This document shows positions 26,732-36,531 of a DNA stretch of 64,000 nucleotides, piece by piece (the first letter of the stretch is position 1; each line of letters opens with the position of its first letter). The position numbers were made by a program, and so were the translations under genes. This DNA is from Carboxylicivirga taeanensis. GTDB taxonomy: Bacteria; Bacteroidota; Bacteroidia; Bacteroidales; Marinilabiliaceae. Location of the stretch: assembly GCF_051851475.1 (NCBI RefSeq), contig NZ_JBPUSJ010000007.1:124001-188000 (forward strand), given 5' to 3'. Below the pieces are notes generated by a model, which searched no databases, was not told the origin of the DNA, and worked only from the letters and a program-made list of their open reading frames with translations.

Positions 26732-27688
26732 ATGCAAAAAACAATTACAGAGCTTTTTAATATACAATACCCGATAATTCAGGGAGGAATGGTTTGGTGC
26801 AGCGGATGGCGTCTCGCGTCCGCTGTTAGTAATAATGGCGGATTGGGCCTTTTGGGGGCCGGTTCCATGTATCCGGATGTGCTGCGCGAACACATCCAAA
26901 AAATGAAAAAAGCAACCAACAAGCCTTGGGGCGTTAATGTGCCACTGCTCTATCCTAATATCACCGAGCTGATGGATATTATTGTGGAAGAAGGCGTGAA
27001 AATTGTTTTCACCTCGGCTGGTAACCCAGCTAAATGGACCGGGTTTCTGAAAGAAAAAGGCATTACAGTGGTGCATGTAATTGCCAATGGGCGATTTGCA
27101 AAAAAATGCGAAGAGGCGGGTGTTGATGCCATTGTAGCCGAAGGATTCGAAGCGGGCGGTCACAACGGCCGTGAAGAAACCACAACGCTTACCCTGATTC
27201 CTGCTATTCGACAACAAACCTCACTGCCTCTTATTGCCGCGGGTGGTATTGGAACCGGCAAAGGCATTTTTGCAGCTCTGGCTTTAGGTGCCGACGGCGT
27301 ACAAATTGGCTCACGGTTTGCCATTACAGAAGAGTCATCGGCCCATGAAGCATTTAAAAAGCTGGTGGTTGAAACAGGCGAGGGTGGCACCATGCTGTCA
27401 CTCAAAAAGCTGGCTCCGGTGCGCCTGATAAAAAATGCATTTTTCGAGCAGGTACAAAAGGCCGAACAAAATTGTGCATCAATACTGGACCTGCAGAAAT
27501 TATTGGGCAGAGGACGAGCTAAAAAAGGTATATTTGAAGGTGACCTCACCGAAGGGGAGCTGGAAATTGGCCAGGTAGCCTCTTTAATTAGTGACATCAA
27601 GCCTGTTAGCGAAGTTTTCAAAGCCCTGCTCTATGAGTACCATCAGGTAAAAGAAGAAACAACATCTCATCAACGATTTAATTTTTAA
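26732..27688 (+). CDS. NAD(P)H-dependent flavin oxidoreductase (nitronate monooxygenase / FabK-like)
   Basis: A 318-residue FMN-binding TIM-barrel enzyme. Features are IQYPIIQGGMVWCSGWRLASAVSNNGGLGLLG at the N-terminus, GINVP-type GVNVPLLYPN, EGFEAGGHNGRE with the catalytic-site histidine region, and the phosphate loops AAGGIGTGKGIFAALALGADGVQIGSRF. Family members are enoyl-ACP reductase II (FabK) or nitronate monooxygenases, and the sequence alone does not decide between them. It overlaps the next gene by one base (TAATG), so it is cotranscribed with the M16 peptidases. Confidence 0.9.
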   Translation: MQKTITELFNIQYPIIQGGMVWCSGWRLASAVSNNGGLGLLGAGSMYPDVLREHIQKMKKATNKPWGVNVPLLYPNITELMDIIVEEGVKIVFTSAGNPAKWTGFLKEKGITVVHVIANGRFAKKCEEAGVDAIVAEGFEAGGHNGREETTTLTLIPAIRQQTSLPLIAAGGIGTGKGIFAALALGADGVQIGSRFAITEESSAHEAFKKLVVETGEGGTMLSLKKLAPVRLIKNAFFEQVQKAEQNCASILDLQKLLGRGRAKKGIFEGDLTEGELEIGQVASLISDIKPVSEVFKALLYEYHQVKEETTSHQRFNF

Positions 27689-28926
27689 TGATAAACATAC
27701 AAAAGCTGACACTGTCCAACGGACTGCGTGTGGTGGTGCACGTTGACAAAAGCACCCCACTGGCAGCCATTAATGTTTTATATAACGTAGGCTCAAAAAA
27801 CGAGCATCCTGACAAAACAGGCTTTGCCCATCTTTTTGAGCACCTGATGTTTGGTGGCAGCAAGCATATCCCTTCATACGATACACCCTTGCAAAATGTA
27901 GGTGGTGACAACAATGCCTGGACCAGTTGCGACATCACAAATTATTACCTGACGCTGCCGGCAGCTAACCTCGAAACAGGTTTCTGGCTGGAGTCGGATC
28001 GAATGCTGGAACTGGATTTCTCGGAAGCCAGTCTGGAAGTGCAACGCAAGGTAGTGGTTGAGGAGTTTAAGCAACGCTACCTGAATCAACCATATGGCGA
28101 CATCCCCTTGTTAATAAGTCCACTGGCCTATAAGGTTCACCCCTATCAGTGGCCAACCATTGGCAAAGAAATAGCGCACATTGAGAATGCCACATTGGAC
28201 GATGTCAAGCAATTCTTTTTTAGCCATTATGCGCCTAACAATGCTGTGCTATGCGTGAGTGGCAATGTGGATCCTGACCAAGTGTTTAAGCTGGCTCAAA
28301 AATGGTTTGGTGATATTCCTTACCGCTCGCTGGAGAAGATGATAATTCCTGCCGAACCAGTTCAAACAGAAGCACGCCATCTGGATGTTGAACGGCCAGT
28401 GCCGGCAGATATGATTCATAAAGTGTATCACATTGGCAGCCGCACTGATGACGATTTCTATTCGGTTGATTTAGTGTCGGATATTCTATCAAACGGGCCA
28501 TCATCGCGCCTGATACAAACGCTTACCAAAGAGCAACAACTCTTTAGTGAAGTGAACGCCTATATATCAGGCGATCATCATCCGGGCTTATTCACTGTAA
28601 CAGGCCGTTTATTGCCCGGCACAACGATGAGCCAGGCCGAAACGGCGATTAACCAGCAGCTAGATAAGATAAGTAGTGAAATGGTTAGTGAGTATGAACT
28701 GCAAAAAGTGAAAAATAAGATAGAATCATCACTGGTTTTTTCAGAAATCAACTTCCTTAATAAAGCCATGAACCTGGCTGCTTTTGAGCTGCTGGGTAAA
28801 GCAGAAGATATTAATGAGGAAGTGAATAAATACCAGGCTGTATCCAGAGAGGCTATTCTTAATGCAGCACAGGCCACATTCAACCCGAATAACTGTTCCA
28901 CTTTGTACTATCGCTCAAAACAATAA
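27688..28926 (+). CDS. M16 family zinc metallopeptidase, catalytic subunit
   Basis: A 412-residue pitrilysin/insulinase-family protein with the inverted zinc motif H48-L-F-E51-H52 and a distal glutamate in VVVEEFKQRYLNQPYGD. It is about the length of a half-clamshell subunit with two M16 domains (about 1-210 and 215-410). No signal peptide is evident, so it is probably cytoplasmic. Its partner is the next gene, which lacks the zinc motif but keeps the C-terminal R/Y-type motif, as in heterodimeric M16B peptidases. Confidence 0.93.
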   Translation: MINIQKLTLSNGLRVVVHVDKSTPLAAINVLYNVGSKNEHPDKTGFAHLFEHLMFGGSKHIPSYDTPLQNVGGDNNAWTSCDITNYYLTLPAANLETGFWLESDRMLELDFSEASLEVQRKVVVEEFKQRYLNQPYGDIPLLISPLAYKVHPYQWPTIGKEIAHIENATLDDVKQFFFSHYAPNNAVLCVSGNVDPDQVFKLAQKWFGDIPYRSLEKMIIPAEPVQTEARHLDVERPVPADMIHKVYHIGSRTDDDFYSVDLVSDILSNGPSSRLIQTLTKEQQLFSEVNAYISGDHHPGLFTVTGRLLPGTTMSQAETAINQQLDKISSEMVSEYELQKVKNKIESSLVFSEINFLNKAMNLAAFELLGKAEDINEEVNKYQAVSREAILNAAQATFNPNNCSTLYYRSKQ

Positions 28927-28927
28927 A

Positions 28928-30205
28928 ATGCAACTAAACAGAAGCACAGCTCCCGAATTTAAAACCATCAATACGTTTGAGCTTTTACCTATAGAAACCT
29001 TTCAGCTGGATAACGGCATTCAGGTGCATTTGATGCAAGCCGGCTCACAGGAAGTTACTAAACTCGACTTTCTGTTCCCCGCAGGCTCGGTGCAGGCCAA
29101 TAAGCCACTTCTATCATCTATCACCGGCAAAGCTCTTACCGAAGGAACCAGCCAATTCAGTGGGGCCGAAATATCTGAGAAAATAGACTACTACGGGGCC
29201 TTTATTGGTCAGCAGGCCCAGTTTCATCATTCCATTGTGACACTGGTTACCCTCTCCCATTTTCTGCCTGAAACGCTGGCTTTACTGGAAGACATTATTA
29301 AGAACCCCAGCTTTGAGCAAAAAGAAATTAATACGCTGATAAACAAGCGCAGGCAAGAGTTTCTTATTGAAAGTGACAAAGTAAAAACATTGGCCACCAG
29401 AGCCTTTACCCAAAATTTATACGGTAAAGAACACCCGTATGGCAACTACCTAAATTTGGAGGACTTTGAGCAGCTTACGCGCGAAGACATTGTTGCATTT
29501 CACCAAAAAGCTTACATCCCACAAGGCACACACATAATTGTGTCGGGGCAGCCGGGCAAACAGCTGAAACAGTTGCTAAATCAGCATTTCGGCCAACACT
29601 GGTACAATGGCCATCCTCTGCCTGATAATGAGCCTCCACAAAATATACAACCCGAAAGGGAATTGTTTGTGCCGAAAGCTGACGCTGTGCAATCGGCCAT
29701 TAAAATAGGCGTTCCCCTATTCAACAAAACACATCCCGATTTTCATGGGATGCAAATATTGAATACGATTTTAGGTGGTTATTTTGGCTCGCGCCTGATG
29801 ACAAACATTCGTGAACAAAAGGGGCTCACCTACGGCATCTCCTCGTTTATTATGACCTATAAACATGCCGGCTTTTTAATTATCAGTTCTGATGTTAAAG
29901 CCGAAAACCGGGAGCTGGCGGTTAAAGAGATTCACCATGAACTCCAAAAGCTAAAAGATGAAAAAATTGGAGATGAGGAGCTTCAACTGGTGAAAAACTT
30001 TTTGATCGGTGATATGATTCGGAATTTTGACGGTCCTTTTGCGACATCGGATAATTACCGTGGCTTAATCGACCTGAATCTTTCACCTGATTATTTTAAG
30101 GACTTCTTTAAGGTGCTAATCAATATTACATCGGATGAATTACAGCGTTTGGCCCAAAAATATTTTAAAGAGGAGCGCATCATAAGCGTTGTGGCGGGAA
30201 AATAA
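28928..30205 (+). CDS. M16 family peptidase, non-catalytic partner subunit
   Basis: A 425-residue M16-fold protein. The region aligned with the zinc site reads SSITGKALTEGTSQFSGAEI and has no HxxEH. The partner-type motif GSRLMTNIREQKGLTYGISSF is intact and would complete the active site of the catalytic subunit. The start at 28928 (MQLNRS, one base after the previous stop) is chosen over an earlier in-frame ATG that lies inside the preceding gene. No signal peptide is seen. Confidence 0.92.
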   Translation: MQLNRSTAPEFKTINTFELLPIETFQLDNGIQVHLMQAGSQEVTKLDFLFPAGSVQANKPLLSSITGKALTEGTSQFSGAEISEKIDYYGAFIGQQAQFHHSIVTLVTLSHFLPETLALLEDIIKNPSFEQKEINTLINKRRQEFLIESDKVKTLATRAFTQNLYGKEHPYGNYLNLEDFEQLTREDIVAFHQKAYIPQGTHIIVSGQPGKQLKQLLNQHFGQHWYNGHPLPDNEPPQNIQPERELFVPKADAVQSAIKIGVPLFNKTHPDFHGMQILNTILGGYFGSRLMTNIREQKGLTYGISSFIMTYKHAGFLIISSDVKAENRELAVKEIHHELQKLKDEKIGDEELQLVKNFLIGDMIRNFDGPFATSDNYRGLIDLNLSPDYFKDFFKVLINITSDELQRLAQKYFKEERIISVVAGK

Positions 30206-30278
30206 TTGGCGGTTTCAAAACCCATCCGAAGACAACCCGTACCTGTTAGAAAGCTAAAATAGTTATATAACAAAAACC

Positions 30279-30368
30279 ATGTGCAACAAGTCATTCCGAT
30301 CCTTTGTTACAATGAAAGGAAATAAGTATTTTAGATGGCTTAACGAATACCTGCATGACAAAAGCTGA
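30279..30368 (+). CDS. possible 29-codon upstream reading frame overlapping rel
   Basis: The short frame MCNKSFRSFVTMKGNKYFRW... ends 14 bases inside the start of the rel gene in another frame. It has a second internal ATG at 30312. It could be a leader peptide tied to rel translation, or chance. Only the sequence arrangement supports it. Confidence 0.2.
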   Translation: MCNKSFRSFVTMKGNKYFRWLNEYLHDKS

Positions 30369-32589
30369 TTGGGAAGAAGAAGATAAAATGATACGTGAGC
30401 AGTTTAATGCGCTCATCAACGCTTGTCCGCGCTGTCAAACCCCGGAAAATAAAAAGCTGGTAACAAAAGCTTTTGAGCTGGCTAACGAAGCCCACATGGG
30501 AATGCGACGCAAATCAGGAGAGCCTTACATTTTACATCCCATTGAAGTAGCCCGCATTGCTGCCGAGGAAATAGGCCTTGGCACCAAAGGCGTTATTGCG
30601 GCTTTGCTCCACGATGTGGTGGAAGACACTGACTACACCGTTGAAGATCTTCAGAATATTTTTGGCGAAAAAATTGCTTCCATTGTGGCCGGGCTGACCA
30701 AACTGGAAGGAGTATTCGATCAGTCATCATCTATCCAGGCCGAAAACTTCAGAAAGCTGTTGCTCACGATGGTTGAGGATGTTCGGGTTATTCTCATTAA
30801 GCTGGCAGATCGCCTGCACAATATGCGAACCCTCAATTCGATGCCAGAACACAAACGGCTCAAAATTGCGGGCGAAACCCTATACTTCTACGCGCCACTG
30901 GCGCATCGACTGGGGCTGTATGCCATTAAAACAGAACTCGAAGATTTAAGCTTGAAATACGAGCTGCCTCAGGTTTTTACCAGTTTAAGTCAAAAAGTAA
31001 AAATCAGCGAAGAGCAGCACATAGAGTTTATCAACAACTTTAAAGCGCCTATTGAACAGCGCCTAAAAGCAGAAGGCTATGAGTTTGATGTGGTGGGCAG
31101 GCACAAGTCGGTCTACTCCATCTGGAGCAAAATGCAAAAAAAGGATCTCCCTTTTGAGGAAATATACGATGTGCTGGCCATTAGAGTGGTGTTTAAGCCC
31201 AAAAGTCATTTGCCTGAAAAAACGCAGTGCTGGGCCATCTACTCAATGATTACAGACATTTACAAGCCAAAACCGGATCGTTTACGCGACTGGGTTTCAA
31301 CACCCAAAGCTAATGGCTACGAAGCCTTGCACAGCACCGTGATGGGTCCTGATGGTAAATGGGTAGAGATTCAGATTCGGACCACCCGCATGGACGAGAT
31401 TGCTGAACGCGGTTTTGCGGCTCATTGGAAATATAAAGGTTCTAAAGAAAAAGAGTCGGAGTTGGACAAGTGGCTGGAGATGATAAAAGAGCTCTTGGAC
31501 AATCCCGATGCCGACTCTCTGGAGTTTCTTGACGACTTCAAACTCAATCTGTTTGCCTCTGAGATAATGATTTTCACGCCCAAAGGCGATGTCAGAGTAT
31601 TGCCGAAGGGCGCTACCGCACTGGACTTTGCCTTTGATATACACACCGACATTGGCTATAAATGCATTGGTGCCAAAGTCAATTTTAAGCTGGTTCCATT
31701 AAGTCATCAGCTAAAAAGTGGCGATCAGGTCGAAATCATCACCTCCGAAAAACAACAGCCCAAGTACGACTGGCTAAGTTTTGTAACAACCGCCAAAGCA
31801 AAAACGCGCATCAAAAGTGCTTTTAAGGACGAGCGAAAAGCCATTATTGCGAAAGGAGAACGCCTGCTGGAAGAAGAGCTTCACAAGAAGAAACTGACCA
31901 TTAATTCGCGTATCCTGAAGAAGATTCTCGATTTCCATAAAATTTCGAAAAGAGACGAGCTCTACTTCAAAATTGGAAAAGGAAGCATCAAGCTAAACAA
32001 CCTCCATAAAATACTGAGTACCAAATCGCGCAATAAATGGATCCGCTACTGGAAGCTCAACTTTGGCATGTCGAACAACAAAGCCGAAGAGCTGCCTAAA
32101 GAGAAGCCTGAAAAGAAAAAGCAGCTGGTCCTATCTGATAATGACGAGCAGGACCAGTTTAGCATTGCCCAATGTTGCAACCCAATTCCCGGTGACGATA
32201 TTCTGGCTTTTCTGGATGATAGCGACAAAATAATTCTCCACAGCCGCAAGTGCCCCATCGCTTTGAAACTGATGTCGAGCCAGGGCAACCGAATTGTATC
32301 GGCGCAATGGGAATCGCATAAAATATTATCTTACCTGGCCCTGATTAACCTGTCAGGCATCGACCAGATGGGTATTGTGAGTAAGATCACGAAAGTTATT
32401 TCTGAAGATCAGAATGTAAATATGCGCTCCATCAACGTAGAGAGCCACGATGGCATTTTTGAGGGAAACATTTATCTGTACATCCACAATACAGAAGACC
32501 TCAACAACCTCATACTTAACATTATGAAGATAAAAGGCGTGCATAATGTCACCAGGCAGGACAGGATTAAACCAGACTTATCGAACTAA
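30355..32589 (+). CDS. rel: bifunctional (p)ppGpp synthetase/hydrolase, RelA/SpoT family
   Basis: A 744-residue stringent-response enzyme. The HD hydrolase domain (about 40-195) keeps H61, the H86-D87 pair and VVED, with KLADRLHNMRTL. The synthetase domain (about 245-360) has STPKANGYEALHSTV, EIQIRT and AAHWKYK. TGS (about 400-465), helical/zinc-finger-like (CCNPIPGDDILAF) and ACT (about 665-735) domains follow. Both catalytic sites appear intact, as expected where one long Rel protein makes and degrades the alarmone. The start at 30355 is the first in frame. Terminator-like hairpins follow the stop. Confidence 0.96.
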   Translation: MTKADWEEEDKMIREQFNALINACPRCQTPENKKLVTKAFELANEAHMGMRRKSGEPYILHPIEVARIAAEEIGLGTKGVIAALLHDVVEDTDYTVEDLQNIFGEKIASIVAGLTKLEGVFDQSSSIQAENFRKLLLTMVEDVRVILIKLADRLHNMRTLNSMPEHKRLKIAGETLYFYAPLAHRLGLYAIKTELEDLSLKYELPQVFTSLSQKVKISEEQHIEFINNFKAPIEQRLKAEGYEFDVVGRHKSVYSIWSKMQKKDLPFEEIYDVLAIRVVFKPKSHLPEKTQCWAIYSMITDIYKPKPDRLRDWVSTPKANGYEALHSTVMGPDGKWVEIQIRTTRMDEIAERGFAAHWKYKGSKEKESELDKWLEMIKELLDNPDADSLEFLDDFKLNLFASEIMIFTPKGDVRVLPKGATALDFAFDIHTDIGYKCIGAKVNFKLVPLSHQLKSGDQVEIITSEKQQPKYDWLSFVTTAKAKTRIKSAFKDERKAIIAKGERLLEEELHKKKLTINSRILKKILDFHKISKRDELYFKIGKGSIKLNNLHKILSTKSRNKWIRYWKLNFGMSNNKAEELPKEKPEKKKQLVLSDNDEQDQFSIAQCCNPIPGDDILAFLDDSDKIILHSRKCPIALKLMSSQGNRIVSAQWESHKILSYLALINLSGIDQMGIVSKITKVISEDQNVNMRSINVESHDGIFEGNIYLYIHNTEDLNNLILNIMKIKGVHNVTRQDRIKPDLSN

Positions 32590-32704
32590 AAACATCGTAT
32601 TGTTTACAAGCTCGCACATAAACATGCCGCTGGAAGACTGATATGGTCATTGAGGCCGCTAGTGGCCTTTGCTTCTAACAAAACAAAAGCTATTAAAAAC
32701 AAAA

Positions 32705-32735
32705 ATCCCGTCTATAACGGGATCTTTGCATTTAA
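32705..32735 (+). terminator. candidate terminator after rel
   Basis: ATCCCGT (32705-32711) and ACGGGAT (32717-32723) form a 7-bp stem followed by CTTTGCATTT. A second small stem, AGGCC/GGCCT, lies about 50 bases upstream. Confidence 0.5.
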
Positions 32736-32790
32736 CCTATCTCTTGAAGATACTCTTAGTGTCAAACAAGCAGTGTTTGTTTGCCTCCTG

Positions 32791-33084
32791 TTATACCATT
32801 TGCAGAATATCCCACACAAAAGCTTTTACGCCCACTTCGTGGTTGATATTATCGAGCTTTTTAACGGCATCAAGCAGCACTTCAACCTTGCTATCCTCAA
32901 CAATGGCCATCACTGCCGAGTTCATTTCGGGCCAGGTATGCGTTCCCATTCGCGGCTCCCCACTGTCGCTACCTCGTCCTTTCACCTCATCCCACATGGT
33001 AAAACCTCTTATCTGCAGGTGATCCAGCATATACTCCACTCGTTCGGTATTTGCCTGATTATATACTATAAAAACTGATTTCAT
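32791..33084 (-). CDS. PG0541-type RND-transporter-associated protein (PII-like)
   Basis: A 97-residue small protein matching what I know of the PG0541 family that travels with RND pumps in Bacteroidota. It begins MKSVFIVYNQANTERVEYMLDHLQIRGFTMWDEVKGRGS, contains MGTHTWPEMNSAVMAIVED and ends with a helix. The pattern suggests a PII-like ferredoxin fold. It is the last gene of the efflux operon, 82 bases after the RND gene, with a strong hairpin in between. Its role in pump function is unknown. Confidence 0.85.
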   Translation of the reverse strand: MKSVFIVYNQANTERVEYMLDHLQIRGFTMWDEVKGRGSDSGEPRMGTHTWPEMNSAVMAIVEDSKVEVLLDAVKKLDNINHEVGVKAFVWDILQMV

Positions 33085-33129
33085 TGTAAATCTCTTTTAA
33101 CGGTGTACCATTATACCTTTCAGCCAGCC

Positions 33130-33153
33130 ATTGCAAGCCCGAAGGCTTGCAAT
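33130..33153 (-). terminator. hairpin between RND pump and PG0541-type gene
   Basis: ATTGCAAGCC and GGCTTGCAAT form a perfect 10-bp stem; the RNA loop on the coding strand is the stable UUCG. No T-run follows, so it may act as a stabiliser of the upstream message or a partial terminator that lowers expression of the last gene. Confidence 0.5.
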
Positions 33154-33166
33154 CAACTCACCAATT

Positions 33167-36100
33167 TTATTTATCCAGGAATTTGAATTTTTTATAAACC
33201 TGTGCTTTCTTATTTCGACTGCCCTTCACCGCCATTAACACATAAACCGAAGGGATAATGATGAGCGTAATAATCGTTGAAAACAGCAAGCCGCCAATTA
33301 CAGTGATACCCATTGGTGCCCACATTTCTGACCCTTCACCCACGCTCAACGCCATTGGCAACATACCCAACACCGTGGTCATGGCGGTCATTAGAATAGG
33401 GCGCAAGCGGCTCTTACAAGCCGTTACCACCGCCTCATGCAACTCAATACCCCGTTCGCGCAGCAGGTTAATAAAATCAATCATCACAATACCATTTTTC
33501 ACCACAATACCCACCAAAAGGATAGCTCCCAAAATGGCGACCATCGAAGCTGTGGTATTGGTTAGAAGCAAAGCAATAATTACCCCTGAAAATGAGAAAA
33601 TAATCGATGTCATAATAATTAAAGGCATGGCCAAAGACTCGAACTGAGAGGCCATCACCACAAACACCAGCATCACAATTATGAGAAACAACAAGCCCAA
33701 ATCGGCATTATTCTCCTGCATATCTTTGTAAGCACCACCAATTTCTATAGACACGTTATTGGGTATATCAATGTCTTCAAGCTCAGTAGTTACCGCGGCT
33801 GCCACGTCCGAAAGCACTTTTCCTTTTGCCGGAGCCGCCGATACAGTCACAATGCGCTGGCGGGTTTTTCTCTCAATGGTTGGAGTGGCCCAGTATTCTT
33901 CCACATGTCCTATTTCGGTCAGCTTAATAAGGCTACCGGTCAGTGGACTCTGGATACTAATATTCTCAATATCAGCAATCGATGTTCTGTTGGCATCGTT
34001 GTACCTCACCACAATATCGTATTCCTCACCTTCCTCTCTGAACTTAGAAGCTGTAAGTCCGCGCATGGCGTAGTTAACAGCCGTGGAGGCCGAGGCGGTT
34101 GTCAGCCCATATTCGGCCAGCTTATCCTGGTCGAACAGCACTTGTAACTGGGGCTTTTCGCGCTCACGCGATATGGAAATATCATCGGCTCCTTCGAGCG
34201 TTTTTAGCCGTTCAGCAACCTGATTGGCAAAAGTAGTGGTGGTTTGAAAATCGTAGCCATAAATTTCAACATCCACGGTATTGGATGCACTCATGCCCTG
34301 CGATTGAGTCGAAACATTGTAGCTGACGATTTCGGGCATTGACGCCATTTTTGAACGAATCAGGTCGGCCAACTCCCAGATTGATCGTTCTCTATCGGCC
34401 AAATCGACCAGTTTAACACGCATTTCCACAACGTGGCTACCCGATGCGCCGAAAATAGCCGAAATTCCCCCGTCTTCATCAGAGCCGGATGATATAAAAG
34501 TCATTTTCAGCTCATCTTCCATTTCATTAAGAATGTATGACTCGACTTCCTCGGCCACTTCATTTGTTTTTTCAACCCGCGTACCGGTTTGGCATTCAAA
34601 GTTAATCGTCATCATGCCCAAATCCTGCTCAGGCATGTTTTCAAACTTCACAAAGCGGGCCAGCAGCATTGTTCCAACAAATACCAGCAGCATGGCAGGA
34701 ATAATGACTTTTTTATGGGAGATGCTCCAGCGAACCACACTTCCGTATAGCTCATCAATTTTATCCAATACAGGTATTACAGTACGATCGTACCACGAGG
34801 TTTTTCCATTGACTTTTTCTCTGAGCCTTAACATTTTTGCACTCAGCATGGGCGTAAGGGTAACAGCTGCCAGGGTAGATGTGACTACGGTTATTGTAAC
34901 AATCCAGCCTAACTGCTTAAAGAGCACTCCGGGCTGCCCACCAACTAATGTTAGTGGAAAGAATACGGCTACCACAACAAGGGTTGTTGCGATTACCGAT
35001 AGCCACACTTCTTTAGTTGCATAAATGGCCGCTTCGCGTGGTGAACTGCCACGTTCAATGTGCTTTATAATATTTTCAAGCACCACAATAGCATCGTCCA
35101 CCACCATACCAATGGCGATAGAAAGGGATGATAGTGAAATAACATTAATCGACCCTCCTGACACATAAAGGTAGATGAATGCCATGATTAGCGATATTGG
35201 AATTGTTAACGCAATAATAAACGTGGCCCTCCATCGCCCTAAAAACAACAGCACAACCATCACAACAAATATCAAAGCAAACATAAATGTTTGAGACAGG
35301 TTGTTGATGGATTTCTGAATATCATTGGAAGAGTCGTATAGCAGGTGGAATTTGACATCAGGAGGCAAATCGCCCGCCGTTGCTTCCACAACACGCTTAA
35401 CCTCATTTCCCACTGCAACAGTATTGGCTCCTGATTGCTTCATAACCATTAAACGCATGCCATCGCTGCCTTTAAAGCGGTTAATCATTTCCACTTCGCG
35501 CCCTTTATCTTTAACTACTGCAACATCCTTAATTTTGATTGTTTTGCCATTAACCCGACTCACAACCAGGTTTTCGATAATGTCAGAACTTCTAAATTCA
35601 CCCTCGATGCGCAACTGGTAGTCAAAGTTGCCCATTTTGATATGCCCTGATGGCATATTCAGGTTTTCAGCAGCAATCACTTGTCCTATTTGGGCGGTTG
35701 ACAAGCCGTAAGCTTCTAATTTTTGCGGGTCGCAATCAACATAAATACGGCGCCCCGGTGCACCCAGCACACTCACACTACCGATGCCATCCACACGGTT
35801 AAGTGTGTTGATGAGCTTTTCGTCAATAATTTTTTCGAGTCCGCTAAAACTCTCATCAGCGCTTACGGCATAGAAGAGTACAGGCATCATACTTGTTGAC
35901 ATTCGGAAAAGCAATGGTGTATCACAACCATCGGGCAGCTGATCTTTCACTGGATCCAATGCATCACGCACATTGTTCATTGCTTCGGTAATATCAATCT
36001 CCCAACTAAACTCCAGTGTGACGATCGACATGTTATCGCGTGATACAGATGATATCTCTTCAAGGTCATCAACGGAGTTCAAGCCATCTTCGATGGTCTT

Positions 36101-36292
36101 GGTTATGTTAGTTTCAATCTCTTCCGCATTAGCCCCTGCATAAACGGTCATTATTGTTACGTAGGGCGGATCCACTTCGGGATACATATCGATAGGAAGA
36201 TATTTTAACGAATAGAACCCGAATAAAATAACGGCCACAAATATCATGACCGTTGTTACCGGCTTCTTAACCGCAGCACTATATATTGCCAT
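33167..36292 (-). CDS. RND family multidrug efflux transporter permease (HAE1/AcrB type)
   Basis: A 1041-residue inner-membrane proton-driven pump. It has twelve expected membrane segments (first IYSAAVKKPVTTVMIFVAVILFGF), two large periplasmic loops, and the central GMVVDDAIVVLENI signature of the proton relay helix. The second half mirrors the first (LVGIVVKNGIVMIDFINLLRERG, MTAMTTVLGMLPMAL). It works with the adaptor and TolC genes upstream in the same operon. Substrate cannot be told from sequence. Confidence 0.96.
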   Translation of the reverse strand: MAIYSAAVKKPVTTVMIFVAVILFGFYSLKYLPIDMYPEVDPPYVTIMTVYAGANAEEIETNITKTIEDGLNSVDDLEEISSVSRDNMSIVTLEFSWEIDITEAMNNVRDALDPVKDQLPDGCDTPLLFRMSTSMMPVLFYAVSADESFSGLEKIIDEKLINTLNRVDGIGSVSVLGAPGRRIYVDCDPQKLEAYGLSTAQIGQVIAAENLNMPSGHIKMGNFDYQLRIEGEFRSSDIIENLVVSRVNGKTIKIKDVAVVKDKGREVEMINRFKGSDGMRLMVMKQSGANTVAVGNEVKRVVEATAGDLPPDVKFHLLYDSSNDIQKSINNLSQTFMFALIFVVMVVLLFLGRWRATFIIALTIPISLIMAFIYLYVSGGSINVISLSSLSIAIGMVVDDAIVVLENIIKHIERGSSPREAAIYATKEVWLSVIATTLVVVAVFFPLTLVGGQPGVLFKQLGWIVTITVVTSTLAAVTLTPMLSAKMLRLREKVNGKTSWYDRTVIPVLDKIDELYGSVVRWSISHKKVIIPAMLLVFVGTMLLARFVKFENMPEQDLGMMTINFECQTGTRVEKTNEVAEEVESYILNEMEDELKMTFISSGSDEDGGISAIFGASGSHVVEMRVKLVDLADRERSIWELADLIRSKMASMPEIVSYNVSTQSQGMSASNTVDVEIYGYDFQTTTTFANQVAERLKTLEGADDISISREREKPQLQVLFDQDKLAEYGLTTASASTAVNYAMRGLTASKFREEGEEYDIVVRYNDANRTSIADIENISIQSPLTGSLIKLTEIGHVEEYWATPTIERKTRQRIVTVSAAPAKGKVLSDVAAAVTTELEDIDIPNNVSIEIGGAYKDMQENNADLGLLFLIIVMLVFVVMASQFESLAMPLIIMTSIIFSFSGVIIALLLTNTTASMVAILGAILLVGIVVKNGIVMIDFINLLRERGIELHEAVVTACKSRLRPILMTAMTTVLGMLPMALSVGEGSEMWAPMGITVIGGLLFSTIITLIIIPSVYVLMAVKGSRNKKAQVYKKFKFLDK

Positions 36293-36341
36293 AGTTTAAT
36301 TTTTTTTTAACAGGCAGAGTCATCAAACAATGAATTAATCA

Positions 36342-36366
36342 AGCTCTTATCGACACAATAAGAGCT
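36342..36366 (-). repeat. perfect hairpin in the adaptor-RND gap
   Basis: AGCTCTTAT (36342-36350) and ATAAGAGCT (36358-36366) are perfect 9-bp arms with a 7-base loop. The 239-base gap it lies in is unusually long for a pump operon, so the hairpin may set the ratio of adaptor to pump. Confidence 0.45.
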
Positions 36367-36531
36367 ATCTGCTTTTTGCAATTAGTTCAAAAAGCGTTTC
36401 AGCTCGTCCTTCATCTCTGCTCCCTACTGAATAGCAGGAGGAGTGAGTTAGTATCGTTAAATACGTAAGTATGCACTGATAATGACAGACCGCTGCCCTA
36501 ATTAATTTTTAAAAGTGAAGTTCGAGCTGCC

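Noticed and set aside
26168..27217. 349-codon open frame on the minus strand
   Set aside because: It lies opposite the RNA methyltransferase and the FabK-like gene, both of which have clear family motifs; the translation has no recognisable features.
32650..33078. 142-codon frame on the plus strand
   Set aside because: It overlaps the PG0541-type gene on the other strand and the rel terminator region.
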